32,980 nt of DNA, from assembly GCA_046050405.1 (NCBI GenBank), contig JBJOPY010000056.1, forward strand, positions 1 through 32,980, read 5' to 3'. The notes under the pieces were generated by a model. It was not told the DNA's origin and made no database searches. It saw only the letters and a program-made list of their open reading frames with translations. Below are positions 1 to 8,344 of the stretch, piece by piece. The first letter of the stretch is position 1. Each line of letters starts with the position of its first letter. This stretch comes from JADKCL01 sp046050405. Lineage in GTDB: Bacteria > Bacteroidota > Bacteroidia > J057 > JADKCL01. A program made the translations under genes and the position numbers.

Positions 1-252
1 CTGTTGTTTAGTGACCAGAAAGAGCTCATCGACAACCACCGTATCTGACCTCTTGGATGCCAATGGCCTACGCCCACAGGGGGGCTGCTTCAACGTAGCG
101 GCATATTGTCGGTTCATCCAAAGCTTGAAAAGCAGAGGGATTTCTGTTTCTCCTGCCACTTGCCCTTTCCAAAATCGCCGTGGCATCGGGTTCCACCCCG
201 TGCAGCCGTCCGTTATCGGCTCGGGCGGCTTGCCGGCCTCTCGGCACACGGG

Positions 253-852
253 CTAGAACGCCGTCGCAACAATCACCCACTGGCCATCAAATCGTTGATA
301 GACGGCCTTTGAAAGGAGGGAATCACGATCGGCATCGAAAAACACCCCTCTGATCATGCGCTGCAATTGCAAGATTGCACGGCGGTCGTCCTGCCTGCCG
401 ATCAGGAGAAGGTTCTGGCTCGGGGTTGCCGCATAGAGATTGGCCCCGTAGTCTTCTTCCAGTTTCAACCAGAGGTTGCTCAGCAGCAAAAAAGATGCAT
501 CGTACTTGCCGCCTGCGAACAGCCTGATGAGGTCATTCTCCAGGGTGCTCAGTTTCAAATCCTCCCCGAGCTTTTCCTTGAGGTTCCGAAAGGCATGCTG
601 AATCATGGCCATCTCATCCCAACCCTCCTCCTCCAGCAAGTCAGCCCTGCTGACCAGTGCATGCCCCTCCGATTGGTCATGTGCAAATTGCACCTCCAGA
701 TCCTCCAGCATGGGCACGGAGACCATGGAGATTGCAGTAGGATTGTCATCCGAGAGACGGGCAAACATATGGCGCCCCATGTCCAGGTGGTAAATCTCAT
801 GGCTGCGATCCGCCTTCAGGCGTGGGAACAGGGTATCCGAGTGGATGGGCAT
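253..852 (-). CDS. DUF1444-like protein of unknown function
   Basis: Predicted soluble protein of 199 residues. I chose the ATG at 852 (reading MPIHSDTLF) because the upstream in-frame extension to 936 looks non-coding and a promoter -7 element (881-888, minus strand) lies inside it. The C-terminal two thirds resemble Bacillus YtpQ-type DUF1444 proteins: a segment like VSRADLLEEEGWDE followed by an amphipathic helix, then GGKYDASFLL, then LYAATPSQNLLLIG and a final short strand QWVIVA. The family has no established biochemical role. It is divergent from uvrD, and the two promoters share the 853-967 gap. No signal peptide or membrane segment is visible. The family assignment rests on remembered motif order, so it is tentative; the reading frame itself is convincing. 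Confidence 0.65.
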   Translation of the reverse strand: MPIHSDTLFPRLKADRSHEIYHLDMGRHMFARLSDDNPTAISMVSVPMLEDLEVQFAHDQSEGHALVSRADLLEEEGWDEMAMIQHAFRNLKEKLGEDLKLSTLENDLIRLFAGGKYDASFLLLSNLWLKLEEDYGANLYAATPSQNLLLIGRQDDRRAILQLQRMIRGVFFDADRDSLLSKAVYQRFDGQWVIVATAF

Positions 853-880
853 ATGACTTGTGCGGGACAATTTTGAAGGA

Positions 881-888
881 CAAAGATA
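881..888 (-). promoter_or_regulatory. Bacteroidota-type -7 element for the DUF1444-like gene
   Basis: The minus strand reads TATCTTTG, matching TAnnTTTG, with its 3' end 28 bases from the ATG at 852. It predicts a leader of about 20 bases. No convincing -33 TTTG was found at the usual 19-21 base spacing; a TTG lies 13 bases upstream. Confidence 0.45.
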
Positions 889-954
889 GTGCAGCGGTTG
901 ACAATGCGAGGCATCATCGGCGCGTGGGTGGAGCATGTTGTCTCATTAATTCCT

Positions 955-962
955 TAGCTTTG
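955..962 (+). promoter_or_regulatory. -7 element TAGCTTTG immediately upstream of uvrD
   Basis: A perfect TAnnTTTG match ends five bases before the uvrD ATG (968). With the usual start of transcription a few bases past this element, the mRNA would begin at or next to the A of ATG, giving a leaderless transcript. There is no Shine-Dalgarno sequence in the gap (ctagg). Confidence 0.6.
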
Positions 963-967
963 CTAGG

Positions 968-3187
968 ATGTACTTTCTGGACGAATTGAATGAGGCACAG
1001 CGTGCAGCGGCATCGGCAGCCGATGGAGCGGTGATGATCATCGCCGGTGCAGGCTCCGGCAAGACACGCACATTGACCTATCGCCTGGCGTTCATCATCG
1101 ACCAAGGATTTGCGGATCCCTTCGAGGTCTTGGCACTCACGTTTACGAACAAGGCCGCCAAGGAAATGAAGGATCGGATCATCAAGCTCGTGGGAGCAGA
1201 GGCCAAGAACATCTGGATGGGCACTTTTCACAGCATTTTTGCCCGGATGCTGCGGATGGAGGCCGAAAAGATCGGCTACACCAATACATTTACCATCTAC
1301 GATACCGATGACACGGAAAGTTTGCTGAAGAAAATCGTGGAATCGATGTCGCTCGACCCCAAGAAATTCAAGCCGCGTGTGCTGTACTCGCACATCTCCA
1401 GCGCCAAGAATGCCTTGGTGGATCCAGAGGACTATGCCATCAACCACGTAACCGATGAGCAGAGCAATACCATCGCACGCATCTACAAGCACTATCAGAC
1501 CAGATTGTTCGAGAGCAACTCGATGGACTTCGACGACCTGCTGATGAAGCCGATCGAGCTGTTCAGGAGATGGCCTGATGTCTTGCGAAAATGGCAGAAC
1601 CGCTTCAAGTACATCATGGTCGATGAGTACCAAGACACCAACCACGCCCAGTACGTCATCACCCGGATGCTCAGCGGCATCCATGGCAATATCTGCGTCG
1701 TGGGCGACGATGCCCAGTCGATCTACTCCTTTCGGGGTGCCAACATTCAAAATATCCTGAACTTCAAGAAGGACTACCCCGGGACGAAGGAATTCAAGCT
1801 GGAGCAAAACTACCGCAGCACGAAAAACATCGTCGGTGCCGCCAACAGCATCATCGCCCGGAACAAGGATCAGATCCAGAAGACGGTCTTCACGGAGAAC
1901 GACACTGGTGAACTGATCAGAATCCTCGAGACAAACAATGAGCAGGAAGAAAGCAAGCTCGTAACCGACTCGATACGGGAGCAGAAAATGCGCCATAGCT
2001 ATCGCAACCAAGATTTTGCAATCCTCTACCGCACAAATGCTCAGTCACGGTCCGTGGAGACGGAGCTGCGCCGTGCCAACATCCGGTACAAAATCTTCGG
2101 TGGCCAGAGCTTCTACAAACGCAAGGAAATCAAGGATGTGACGAGCTACCTGAAGCTCGCAATCAATCCGAGGGACACCGCTGCCCTGCTGCGGATAATC
2201 AACTACCCGGCCCGAGGCATTGGGAAGTCATCACTGGATAAACTGACAGTGCTGGCAGATGAAGCCAAGCTCGGCCTTTGGGAGGCACTAACCCAGCTGG
2301 ATCGCTTCCCAGAGCTGGGAAAGGCGAGGACTGCATTTGCCGACTTCATCCTGATGATCAAGACCTTCGGCATCAAGGCGCGAGAGGCCAACGCCTACGA
2401 GGCGGCAAGTTATATCGCCAAGCAGTCCGGCATCCTGAAAGAGCTTCACCAGGAAAACAGCATCGAAAGCCTCAGTCGCTGGGAGAACGTCCAGGAACTG
2501 TTGAATGCAGCCAAGGAATTTTCTGAAAATGAGGACAACGATGCCCATACCCTCGACGCTTTCCTTGCGGAAATCTCCCTGTACAGCGATCAAGACGAAC
2601 AGGCCGACGACCCCGACTTTGTGACGCTGATGTCCATACACGCCGCCAAAGGATTGGAGTTCCCCTGCGTATTTGTCATCGGAATGGAAGAGGAGCTGTT
2701 TCCAAGCTACCTGTCGCTGGGAAGCCGTGCCGATTTGGAGGAAGAGCGGCGGCTGTTTTACGTTGCGGTCACACGGGCCAAGGAAAGGCTGACCCTGAGC
2801 TATGCGAAAAACCGGTACAAATACGGTTCCTTGAGCTACAACGAGCCCAGTCGGTTTCTGACGGAGCTGGCCTCGGAGTACATCAGCCTCCCGGGCAGAG
2901 GCAAAAGTCTGGCTCCGGCGCAGCATGGAACTCTGGTGGGTACCCGGTCCCTGGCCCAGAATCCCATGCGGGGAGCCAATCGCGGCACCAGCATGCGAGA
3001 CGACTTCGAGGGTGACAACCTGGAAGGCCTGAGATCAGGCATGCAGGTACTCCATGGGAAATTCGGGGAGGGGAAGGTTCTGCTGGTGGAAGGAAATAAC
3101 CAGGAGCGCAAGGCAACGATCTTTTTTCAGGACATCGGGCAGAAGGTATTGTTGCTGAAGTATGCAAAACTGAAAATTTTGAATTAG
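968..3187 (+). CDS. uvrD: ATP-dependent 3'-5' DNA helicase, UvrD/PcrA family
   Basis: Superfamily 1A helicase of 739 residues acting in nucleotide-excision and mismatch repair and in clearing proteins from DNA. All helicase motifs are readable: Walker A GAGSGKT (residues 27-33), motif Ia TFTNKAAKEM, motif II DEYQDT (about 219), motif III GDDAQSIYSFRGA, motif IV EQNYRST, motif V SIHAAKGLEFPCVF and motif VI EEERRLFYVAVTRAK. The C-terminus has the Tudor-like UvrD tail (VLHGKFGEGKVL...KLKIL) that in other species contacts RNA polymerase. The start is secure because MYFLDELNEAQR matches the canonical N-terminus and follows a -7 element directly. It appears to be a single gene; 116 bases separate it from the next gene. 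Confidence 0.95.
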   Translation: MYFLDELNEAQRAAASAADGAVMIIAGAGSGKTRTLTYRLAFIIDQGFADPFEVLALTFTNKAAKEMKDRIIKLVGAEAKNIWMGTFHSIFARMLRMEAEKIGYTNTFTIYDTDDTESLLKKIVESMSLDPKKFKPRVLYSHISSAKNALVDPEDYAINHVTDEQSNTIARIYKHYQTRLFESNSMDFDDLLMKPIELFRRWPDVLRKWQNRFKYIMVDEYQDTNHAQYVITRMLSGIHGNICVVGDDAQSIYSFRGANIQNILNFKKDYPGTKEFKLEQNYRSTKNIVGAANSIIARNKDQIQKTVFTENDTGELIRILETNNEQEESKLVTDSIREQKMRHSYRNQDFAILYRTNAQSRSVETELRRANIRYKIFGGQSFYKRKEIKDVTSYLKLAINPRDTAALLRIINYPARGIGKSSLDKLTVLADEAKLGLWEALTQLDRFPELGKARTAFADFILMIKTFGIKAREANAYEAASYIAKQSGILKELHQENSIESLSRWENVQELLNAAKEFSENEDNDAHTLDAFLAEISLYSDQDEQADDPDFVTLMSIHAAKGLEFPCVFVIGMEEELFPSYLSLGSRADLEEERRLFYVAVTRAKERLTLSYAKNRYKYGSLSYNEPSRFLTELASEYISLPGRGKSLAPAQHGTLVGTRSLAQNPMRGANRGTSMRDDFEGDNLEGLRSGMQVLHGKFGEGKVLLVEGNNQERKATIFFQDIGQKVLLLKYAKLKILN

Positions 3188-3188
3188 A

Positions 3189-3201
3189 TTCGCAGTGCGA
3201 A
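3189..3201. repeat. Short perfect inverted repeat after uvrD
   Basis: Two base pairs past the uvrD stop, TTCGCA and TGCGAA form six-base arms around a single G. There is no T-run, so it is not a classical terminator. Just after it the octamer AGCGATCG occurs twice, four bases apart. The function of either is unknown. Confidence 0.3.
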
Positions 3202-3303
3202 CAGCGATCGGGCTAGCGATCGTCCCAAGAGTTGGCTTGCATGCCAATGCTTAGACATGGAAGGGAGAGTCCTGGCACGCCAAACACCACATTTAGAGAA
3301 CAT

Positions 3304-3951
3304 ATGAAGTACAAGATCTCCGATGAGCCGATGAAACTCCGCGAATTTGGACGCAACGTTCAAATGATGCTTGACTATTGCAAGAAGCTCCCCGACCGGG
3401 AGGAGCGCAACGCATTGGCCCGGACGATCGTTCGCATCATGGCTCACATCAACCCCGGTGTACGAGAGGAGGCCGACTACGAGCAAAAACTCTGGGATCA
3501 CCTGATGCTCTTGGCAGACTACGACCTTGATGCCGACATCCCGGCTGAGTTTACCAGGGCCGAGGTAAGTCGGAAGTTTACACGGCCGACACGCCGGATG
3601 GAGTACCAGAACCACCGCACACGCTTCCTGCAATATGGACGCAACGTGGAAATGATGGCAGAACAGGCCGCCAAGATGGAGGATCCTGAAGAAAAAATGG
3701 CCTTGGTCGCATTGATCCTGAACGTGATGAAGATGCAGATCAAAGGTGCAGAAAGAGACACCAATGCAGAATTGATCGTCTGTGAACACCTGAAGATACT
3801 GAGCAAAGGCAAGCTCGCCTATCAGCCTGAGGACATCCGGTTTCACAAGTATGCCCGTGAAAACATGCCTCAGCTGGCAAACTACTCCACGGCCACCTAC
3901 CAGCCGCGTCCGAAGAAGAAGAAGAAGAAGGTTCAAACGAAGTTCAAGTAG
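3304..3951 (+). CDS. DUF4290 family protein
   Basis: Protein of 215 residues beginning MKYKISDEPMKLREFGRN. The pattern LREFGRNVQMM near the N-terminus and its echo YGRNVEMMAEQAAKM at mid-protein suggest two related helical halves. DUF4290 is a Bacteroidota family of unknown function usually encoded directly before murA, as here (six-base gap), so a link to envelope synthesis is inferred from position only. The tail ends in a run of six lysines and more basic residues, which could bind nucleic acid or acidic lipid. I preferred the ATG at 3304 over the open upstream codons from 3232, which read like non-coding sequence. No membrane segment is seen. Confidence 0.85.
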   Translation: MKYKISDEPMKLREFGRNVQMMLDYCKKLPDREERNALARTIVRIMAHINPGVREEADYEQKLWDHLMLLADYDLDADIPAEFTRAEVSRKFTRPTRRMEYQNHRTRFLQYGRNVEMMAEQAAKMEDPEEKMALVALILNVMKMQIKGAERDTNAELIVCEHLKILSKGKLAYQPEDIRFHKYARENMPQLANYSTATYQPRPKKKKKKVQTKFK

Positions 3952-3957
3952 GCTCCT

Positions 3958-5283
3958 ATGCAGTATTTCGAGATCGAAGGCGGTCATCAACTGAACGGTG
4001 AAATCGAACCACAAGGAGCCAAGAACGAAGCCCTGCAAGTCGTCTGCGCGGTTCTGCTGACAGACGAGAGGGTGGTTCTGGAAAACGTACCGAACATCCT
4101 GGATGTCAATCGCCTGATCGAAGTCCTCGAGACGATCGGGGTGGAGGTCAAGCGCATGGAACCCGGCAAGATCTCCTTCTGTGCCAAGGACGTGAACATC
4201 AGCAGGCTAAACAGCATCGAATTCAGGGGTGTTGCGGCCAAGCTCCGGGGCTCCATGATGATCCTCGGGCCGCTATTGGCCAGATTCGGCGAGGCCCAGA
4301 TGCCAAACCCCGGGGGAGATAAAATCGGCCGCCGCCGTGTGGACACCCACTTGATGGGTTTCCAGCAGCTGGGTGCCCGGTTCGTGTACAATGAAAAGGA
4401 AAACGAGTACAAGGTCTTCTCGCACGGTCGGCTGAAGGGCACTTACATACACCTCGACGAGCCATCGGTGACGGGCACCGCCAACATCATCATGGCGGCC
4501 GTCCTGGCGGAAGGCACCACCACGATCTACAATGCAGCTTGTGAGCCCTATCTGCAGCAGCTCTGCAAACTTCTGAACAACATGGGTGCCAGAATCGAGG
4601 AGAATACCATCGGCTCCAACAAGCTGATCATCCATGGCGTCGAGAAGCTGGGCGGAAGCAAGAAGCCTCACCGCATCCTCGCGGACATGATTGAAGTGGG
4701 CTCGTTCATCGGCATGGCAGCCATGACGCAGAGCCGGCTCACCATCAAGAATGCCGATGTCCAGCACCTTGGAGTCATCCCGGCGGTATTTCGGAGACTT
4801 GGAATCGATTTGGAGATTCGTGGAAATGATCTGATCGTGAACCGGCAGCACATTTGCAAGATCGAGAGCTATATCGATGGCACGTCCCTGACGATCTATG
4901 ACCACCCGTGGCCGGGGTTCACCCCCGACCTGCTCTCCATCATCCTGGTTGTAGCAATCCAGTGTGAAGGTTCGGTGCTTATCCACCAGAAGATGTTTGA
5001 AAGCCGCCTTTTTTTCGTGGACAAGCTCATTGAAATGGGTGCCAAGGTCATCCTATGCGACCCCCACCGTGCTTTGGTCATCGGTCTGGGTCGGCAGTAT
5101 ATGCTTCGTGCAATCAACATGACTAGCCCTGACATCCGCGCAGGGATCGCGCTGCTCATTGCAGCGATGGGGGCCAATGGCACGAGCAGGATTTACAACA
5201 TCGAGCAGATCGACCGCGGATACCAAGACATCGAGGCAAGGCTCAGCGCACTGGGCGCACGGATCAAGCGCCTCCAAGGATAA
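3958..5283 (+). CDS. murA: UDP-N-acetylglucosamine 1-carboxyvinyltransferase (MurA), Asp variant
   Basis: Cytoplasmic enzyme of 441 residues that transfers enolpyruvate from PEP to UDP-GlcNAc, the first committed step of peptidoglycan synthesis. Family landmarks are GAKNEALQ near residue 20 (the Lys-Asn pair), the RGSMMILGPLLARFG helix, and the active-site loop PGGDKIGRRRVDTH. In the loop Asp121 stands where E. coli MurA has Cys115. Asp at this position is known from fosfomycin-insensitive MurA enzymes such as that of Mycobacterium, and I recall it as common in Bacteroidota. The length fits the family. The gene follows DUF4290 by six bases and is probably co-transcribed with the genes downstream. 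Confidence 0.95.
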   Translation: MQYFEIEGGHQLNGEIEPQGAKNEALQVVCAVLLTDERVVLENVPNILDVNRLIEVLETIGVEVKRMEPGKISFCAKDVNISRLNSIEFRGVAAKLRGSMMILGPLLARFGEAQMPNPGGDKIGRRRVDTHLMGFQQLGARFVYNEKENEYKVFSHGRLKGTYIHLDEPSVTGTANIIMAAVLAEGTTTIYNAACEPYLQQLCKLLNNMGARIEENTIGSNKLIIHGVEKLGGSKKPHRILADMIEVGSFIGMAAMTQSRLTIKNADVQHLGVIPAVFRRLGIDLEIRGNDLIVNRQHICKIESYIDGTSLTIYDHPWPGFTPDLLSIILVVAIQCEGSVLIHQKMFESRLFFVDKLIEMGAKVILCDPHRALVIGLGRQYMLRAINMTSPDIRAGIALLIAAMGANGTSRIYNIEQIDRGYQDIEARLSALGARIKRLQG

Positions 5284-5293
5284 GTCTTGAACC

Positions 5294-5306
5294 ATGGGAA
5301 CCCCAT
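5294..5306. repeat. Small hairpin before the protease-thioredoxin gene
   Basis: ATGGG and CCCAT are perfectly complementary around AAC and end four bases before the ATG at 5311. In RNA this could hide the start codon region of the downstream gene. It is short enough to be chance. Confidence 0.25.
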
Positions 5307-5310
5307 CTGC

Positions 5311-6516
5311 ATGACTCATCGTTGTCGGCATTCCCTGCACATCGTTGTCATGCTGTGGCTGTTGAGCGGCATCGGCCACCGATCCCTCGCTGCCTCCACG
5401 GCTGGGGACGGCCTTGACAGCATTCCTATGAGATCCCTGGTCCTCGTGGAAGCCTTCGATGCAAAAGGGAACACGATCAGTACCTCAGTGGGTGTGATCG
5501 TCAAGAAGGGATTCGTAGCCCTCAATTTTCATTACATCGTCGGTGCCTCTTCGGTCAGCTGCTTCAGGCAAGGGGAAGCCCTCCGCCACAAATCGGACGG
5601 ATTCCTCACAGTGGAGGAGTCTCAAGATCTCATCGTCATCTCAGTACCCACGCTCACCGGGGAGATTGCCGACCTGGGAGGATACCAGTTCCCTGCGGAC
5701 GGAAGTACCGTTCAGCTGACTGCCAACGCCGGTCAGCGCCGGCTTAGCTTTTCAAATGGAATAGTTTCAGGCACCAAGGACATCCTGGGCCGCTCCCTCC
5801 CGCAGGTCATCTCCGCCCAGATGGACGATTGCACTGGAGGCCCTGTCTTTCAAGGAAAGAAAGTCGTGGGATTTGTGGTGGCAGGATACAGGGATGACCG
5901 ATACTATGCCTATTGCATTCCCTCTTCCGAAGCAAGGCGCCTACTGAACCGCAGTTTCATTATCAAGACCTATGGCTCGGTCAGCAATCTTCGCCCCACT
6001 CCCAGCACCCCCTTCCAAACCAGTCTCATGGAGTCATTGGAAGCAGTGCTATGGCAAACGATTCCTATGGCGATCCGGCTTGCCGCCCAGAAGAGGAGGA
6101 TGATCCTCATAGATGTCACCACGCGGTGGGCGGGATGGTCGAACCTTATGGATAAAAACACCTATTCCAAAAAGAGCATCATTCGCTACCTGAATGAAAA
6201 CTTCTACGCGGTGCGGCTGGATGCCGAAACCCACGACACGATCACCATCAACGGACTGACTTACTACCGCAATTATGGCAGTCCCTACCACTCGTTGGCG
6301 TATTATTTGCTAGATGGCAACATGCAATTTCCATCCACGGTCATCCTGGACGAAGACACGAATGAACTTCTGGCAATCCCGGGGTACATGGATGCGAAAA
6401 AGCTTGAGGTGGTTCTCCATTATTTCTATGAAAAAGCCTACCTGAACGAGGCTCTTAGCTTTCAGCAATATGAGTTCCGTTACTGGCAAAGGCAGCAAGA
6501 AAAAGGTGGAAACTAA
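5311..6516 (+). CDS. Secreted trypsin-like/thioredoxin-like fusion with degenerate active sites
   Basis: Exported protein of 401 residues. Residues 1-28 form a signal peptide (hydrophobic IVVMLWLLSG, then a likely cut near SLAAS). Residues 40-215 look like an HtrA/trypsin fold: GVIVKKGFVALNFHYIVGAS carries the His (H74), DLIVISV the Asp (D106), but the GNSGGP nucleophile motif reads DDCTGGPVF, with Thr175 in place of Ser. Residues 250-375 look like a DUF255/thioredoxin domain: WAGWS replaces WCGWC (A274, S277), while the cis-Pro loop QFPSTVILD is kept. The ATG at 5311 gives the signal peptide; a TTG at 5287 is possible but less likely. It lies between murA (27-base gap) and grpE. Probably a periplasmic binding or chaperone-like protein rather than an enzyme; this is inference. 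Confidence 0.8.
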   Translation: MTHRCRHSLHIVVMLWLLSGIGHRSLAASTAGDGLDSIPMRSLVLVEAFDAKGNTISTSVGVIVKKGFVALNFHYIVGASSVSCFRQGEALRHKSDGFLTVEESQDLIVISVPTLTGEIADLGGYQFPADGSTVQLTANAGQRRLSFSNGIVSGTKDILGRSLPQVISAQMDDCTGGPVFQGKKVVGFVVAGYRDDRYYAYCIPSSEARRLLNRSFIIKTYGSVSNLRPTPSTPFQTSLMESLEAVLWQTIPMAIRLAAQKRRMILIDVTTRWAGWSNLMDKNTYSKKSIIRYLNENFYAVRLDAETHDTITINGLTYYRNYGSPYHSLAYYLLDGNMQFPSTVILDEDTNELLAIPGYMDAKKLEVVLHYFYEKAYLNEALSFQQYEFRYWQRQQEKGGN

Positions 6517-6543
6517 ACGTGTATCACTGAAAACGGCAAGGAA

Positions 6544-7128
6544 ATGAGCCCGGAAGAATTGGACGAAACAGCAAAAATGACCGCAGAAACACCTGAAGGC
6601 CAGGATGTCTCCGAGGAAGGCAGCCTTATGGAAGTGGAATCAAGCAACGAAGGACCAGCAGATTCACCCCCTGTCTCACAGGCCGAACTGGAATCCGCCA
6701 GAGCAAGAGCCCAGGAGGCCACTGACCAATACCTCCGCTTGTTGGCGGAATTTGACAATTTCAGAAAGCGCAGCCGGAAGGAATATGATTCCTTGCTGGA
6801 ATATGCATCGGAGAAAGTGCTGAGTGCACTGCTGCCGGTCTTGGACGACTTCGACCGAACCCTGACAGCAATGGAGAAAACTGACAATCTGTCATCCATC
6901 AAGGAAGGGATCACCCTCGTCACCAACAAGCTCCACAAGACCTTGGAAAAAGAAGGCCTGAACCTGATCGAGTGTGCCGGACAGCCCTTCGACAGCAACC
7001 TCCATGAGGCCATCCACAGCATCGAGGTTCCCGAAGAAAAAAAGGGCATTGTCTTGGAGCAGGCTGAGAAAGGGTATCGCCTGAAGGACAAGGTGATCCG
7101 CTACGCCAAAGTAATCGTGGGAGAATAA
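6544..7128 (+). CDS. grpE: Nucleotide exchange factor GrpE
   Basis: Protein of 194 residues that releases ADP from DnaK in the Hsp70 cycle. The acidic, variable N-terminus (about 1-40) is followed by a long coiled coil containing YLRLLAEFDNFRKRSRKE, the classic GrpE helix signature, and then the four-helix and beta-wing region with VLPVLDDFDRTL and the conserved C-terminal pattern GYRLKDKVIRYAKVIVG. It precedes dnaJ by four bases, so the two are surely one transcript. dnaK is not in the window. I see no CIRCE-type inverted repeat upstream, so heat control is not evident here. Confidence 0.95.
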   Translation: MSPEELDETAKMTAETPEGQDVSEEGSLMEVESSNEGPADSPPVSQAELESARARAQEATDQYLRLLAEFDNFRKRSRKEYDSLLEYASEKVLSALLPVLDDFDRTLTAMEKTDNLSSIKEGITLVTNKLHKTLEKEGLNLIECAGQPFDSNLHEAIHSIEVPEEKKGIVLEQAEKGYRLKDKVIRYAKVIVGE

Positions 7129-7132
7129 TCGC

Positions 7133-8287
7133 ATGGCCAAGAGAGACCATTACGAAATCCTTGGTGTGTCCAAGGACGCCTCCAAAGACGACATCAAGAA
7201 GTCGTATAGGAAACTGGCCATGCAGTACCACCCGGACAAGAACCCAGGGGATGCAACTGCGGAAGAGAAGTTCAAGGAAGCTGCAGAGGCCTATGAGATC
7301 CTTAGTGACGACCAGAAGCGCGCACAGTATGACCGGTTCGGCCATGCAGGGATGAGCGGTGGAGGCGGAGGCTACACGCAGGTAAACATGGACGACATCT
7401 TCTCCCGCTTCAGTGACATCTTCGGCGGTGGCGGCAGTCCCTTCGAAAGCATCTTTGGCGATGGCGGTCGCCAGCGTCAGCGTCCGCGCGGACAGCGGGG
7501 AAGCGACCTGCGCGTGAAGGTTCCGCTGACCATGGAAGAAATCTACGACGGCGTCACCAAGAAGATCAAGCTTACGCGCTACGCTCCGTGCGACTCCTGC
7601 AACGGGAACGGTGCCCTCGGCTCGGACGGGTACCGCAACTGCGGCACTTGCAACGGAACGGGAGAGATGCGGCGGCAAACCGGAGGCGGATTTTTCCAAC
7701 AAATCGTCGTCAGTGCCTGCCCCACCTGCCAAGGGGAGGGGAGAGTCATCTCGGCAGCCTGTCCCTCGTGCAGCGGCGAGGGGCGCAAAGAGACCTCCGA
7801 GACGATCGAGGTCAAGATTCCCGGCGGCATTACGGAGGGAATGCAAATCACGATGCGCGGGAAGGGCAACGCCGGCAGACGCGGCGGCGGCCCGGGGGAT
7901 CTGGTCATCCTGGTCGAAGAAACTCCGCACCCCGAGTTCGAGCGGCACGGTGACGATGTCATCTATGAACTTTGGCTGAACTTTGCAGAAGCCGCGTTGG
8001 GTACGAGCGTAGAAGTTCCGACATTGAGCGGAAAGACGCGCTTCAGGATTTCCCCGGGAACCCAATCGGGCAAGATTTTCAGGCTGAATGGCAAAGGATT
8101 CCCCATCGTCAATGGCTACGGGCGCGGGGACCAGCTCATCCAAGCACATGTCTGGGTACCCCAAAACCTCAGCCGTGAGGAGCGCAACGCCTTGGAGAAA
8201 TTTCAGAGCAGTCCGAATTTCAATCCGAATCCGGCAAAGAGTGACAAAGGCTTTTTCCAGCGCATCAAGGATATGTTTTCTTCCTGA
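7133..8287 (+). CDS. dnaJ: Chaperone DnaJ (type I Hsp40)
   Basis: Co-chaperone of 384 residues that delivers unfolded clients to DnaK and stimulates its ATPase. It has the complete type I layout: J-domain (1-70) with HPD at 33-35, a Gly/Phe-rich linker (about 75-115), a zinc-finger region (about 150-220) with four CxxCxGxG repeats (CDSCNGNG, CGTCNGTG, CPTCQGEG, CPSCSGEG), then the substrate-binding C-terminal domains and dimerisation tail. All eight zinc-binding cysteines are present. It is the last gene of the run starting at DUF4290; a structured inverted repeat follows its stop codon. Confidence 0.97.
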   Translation: MAKRDHYEILGVSKDASKDDIKKSYRKLAMQYHPDKNPGDATAEEKFKEAAEAYEILSDDQKRAQYDRFGHAGMSGGGGGYTQVNMDDIFSRFSDIFGGGGSPFESIFGDGGRQRQRPRGQRGSDLRVKVPLTMEEIYDGVTKKIKLTRYAPCDSCNGNGALGSDGYRNCGTCNGTGEMRRQTGGGFFQQIVVSACPTCQGEGRVISAACPSCSGEGRKETSETIEVKIPGGITEGMQITMRGKGNAGRRGGGPGDLVILVEETPHPEFERHGDDVIYELWLNFAEAALGTSVEVPTLSGKTRFRISPGTQSGKIFRLNGKGFPIVNGYGRGDQLIQAHVWVPQNLSREERNALEKFQSSPNFNPNPAKSDKGFFQRIKDMFSS

Positions 8288-8344
8288 CCAGTCAGCGTCC
8301 GTCCCGCATGGACTGCATGCCAAGCTGCGATGGACGCTGGCAGG
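8288..8344. terminator. Large imperfect stem-loop after dnaJ (possible terminator)
   Basis: Positions 8288-8300 pair with 8332-8344: 13 pairs with one A-A mismatch and one G-U. The core CAGCGTCC/GGACGCTG is perfect. The loop contains a second small stem, GCATG (8306-8310) with CATGC (8316-8320). It begins immediately after the dnaJ stop. There is no T-run, so intrinsic termination is uncertain; it may instead protect the 3' end of the mRNA. Confidence 0.4.

Noticed and set aside
1..48. Possible C-terminal tail of a gene entering from the left (LLFSDQKELIDNHRI, then TGA).
   Set aside because: Only 15 codons are visible and there is no way to judge the frame; nothing else in 1-252 looks like a gene.
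914..2011. A 365-codon open frame antisense to uvrD.
   Set aside because: It is opposite a certain helicase gene, has no family resemblance and reflects codon bias of the sense strand.
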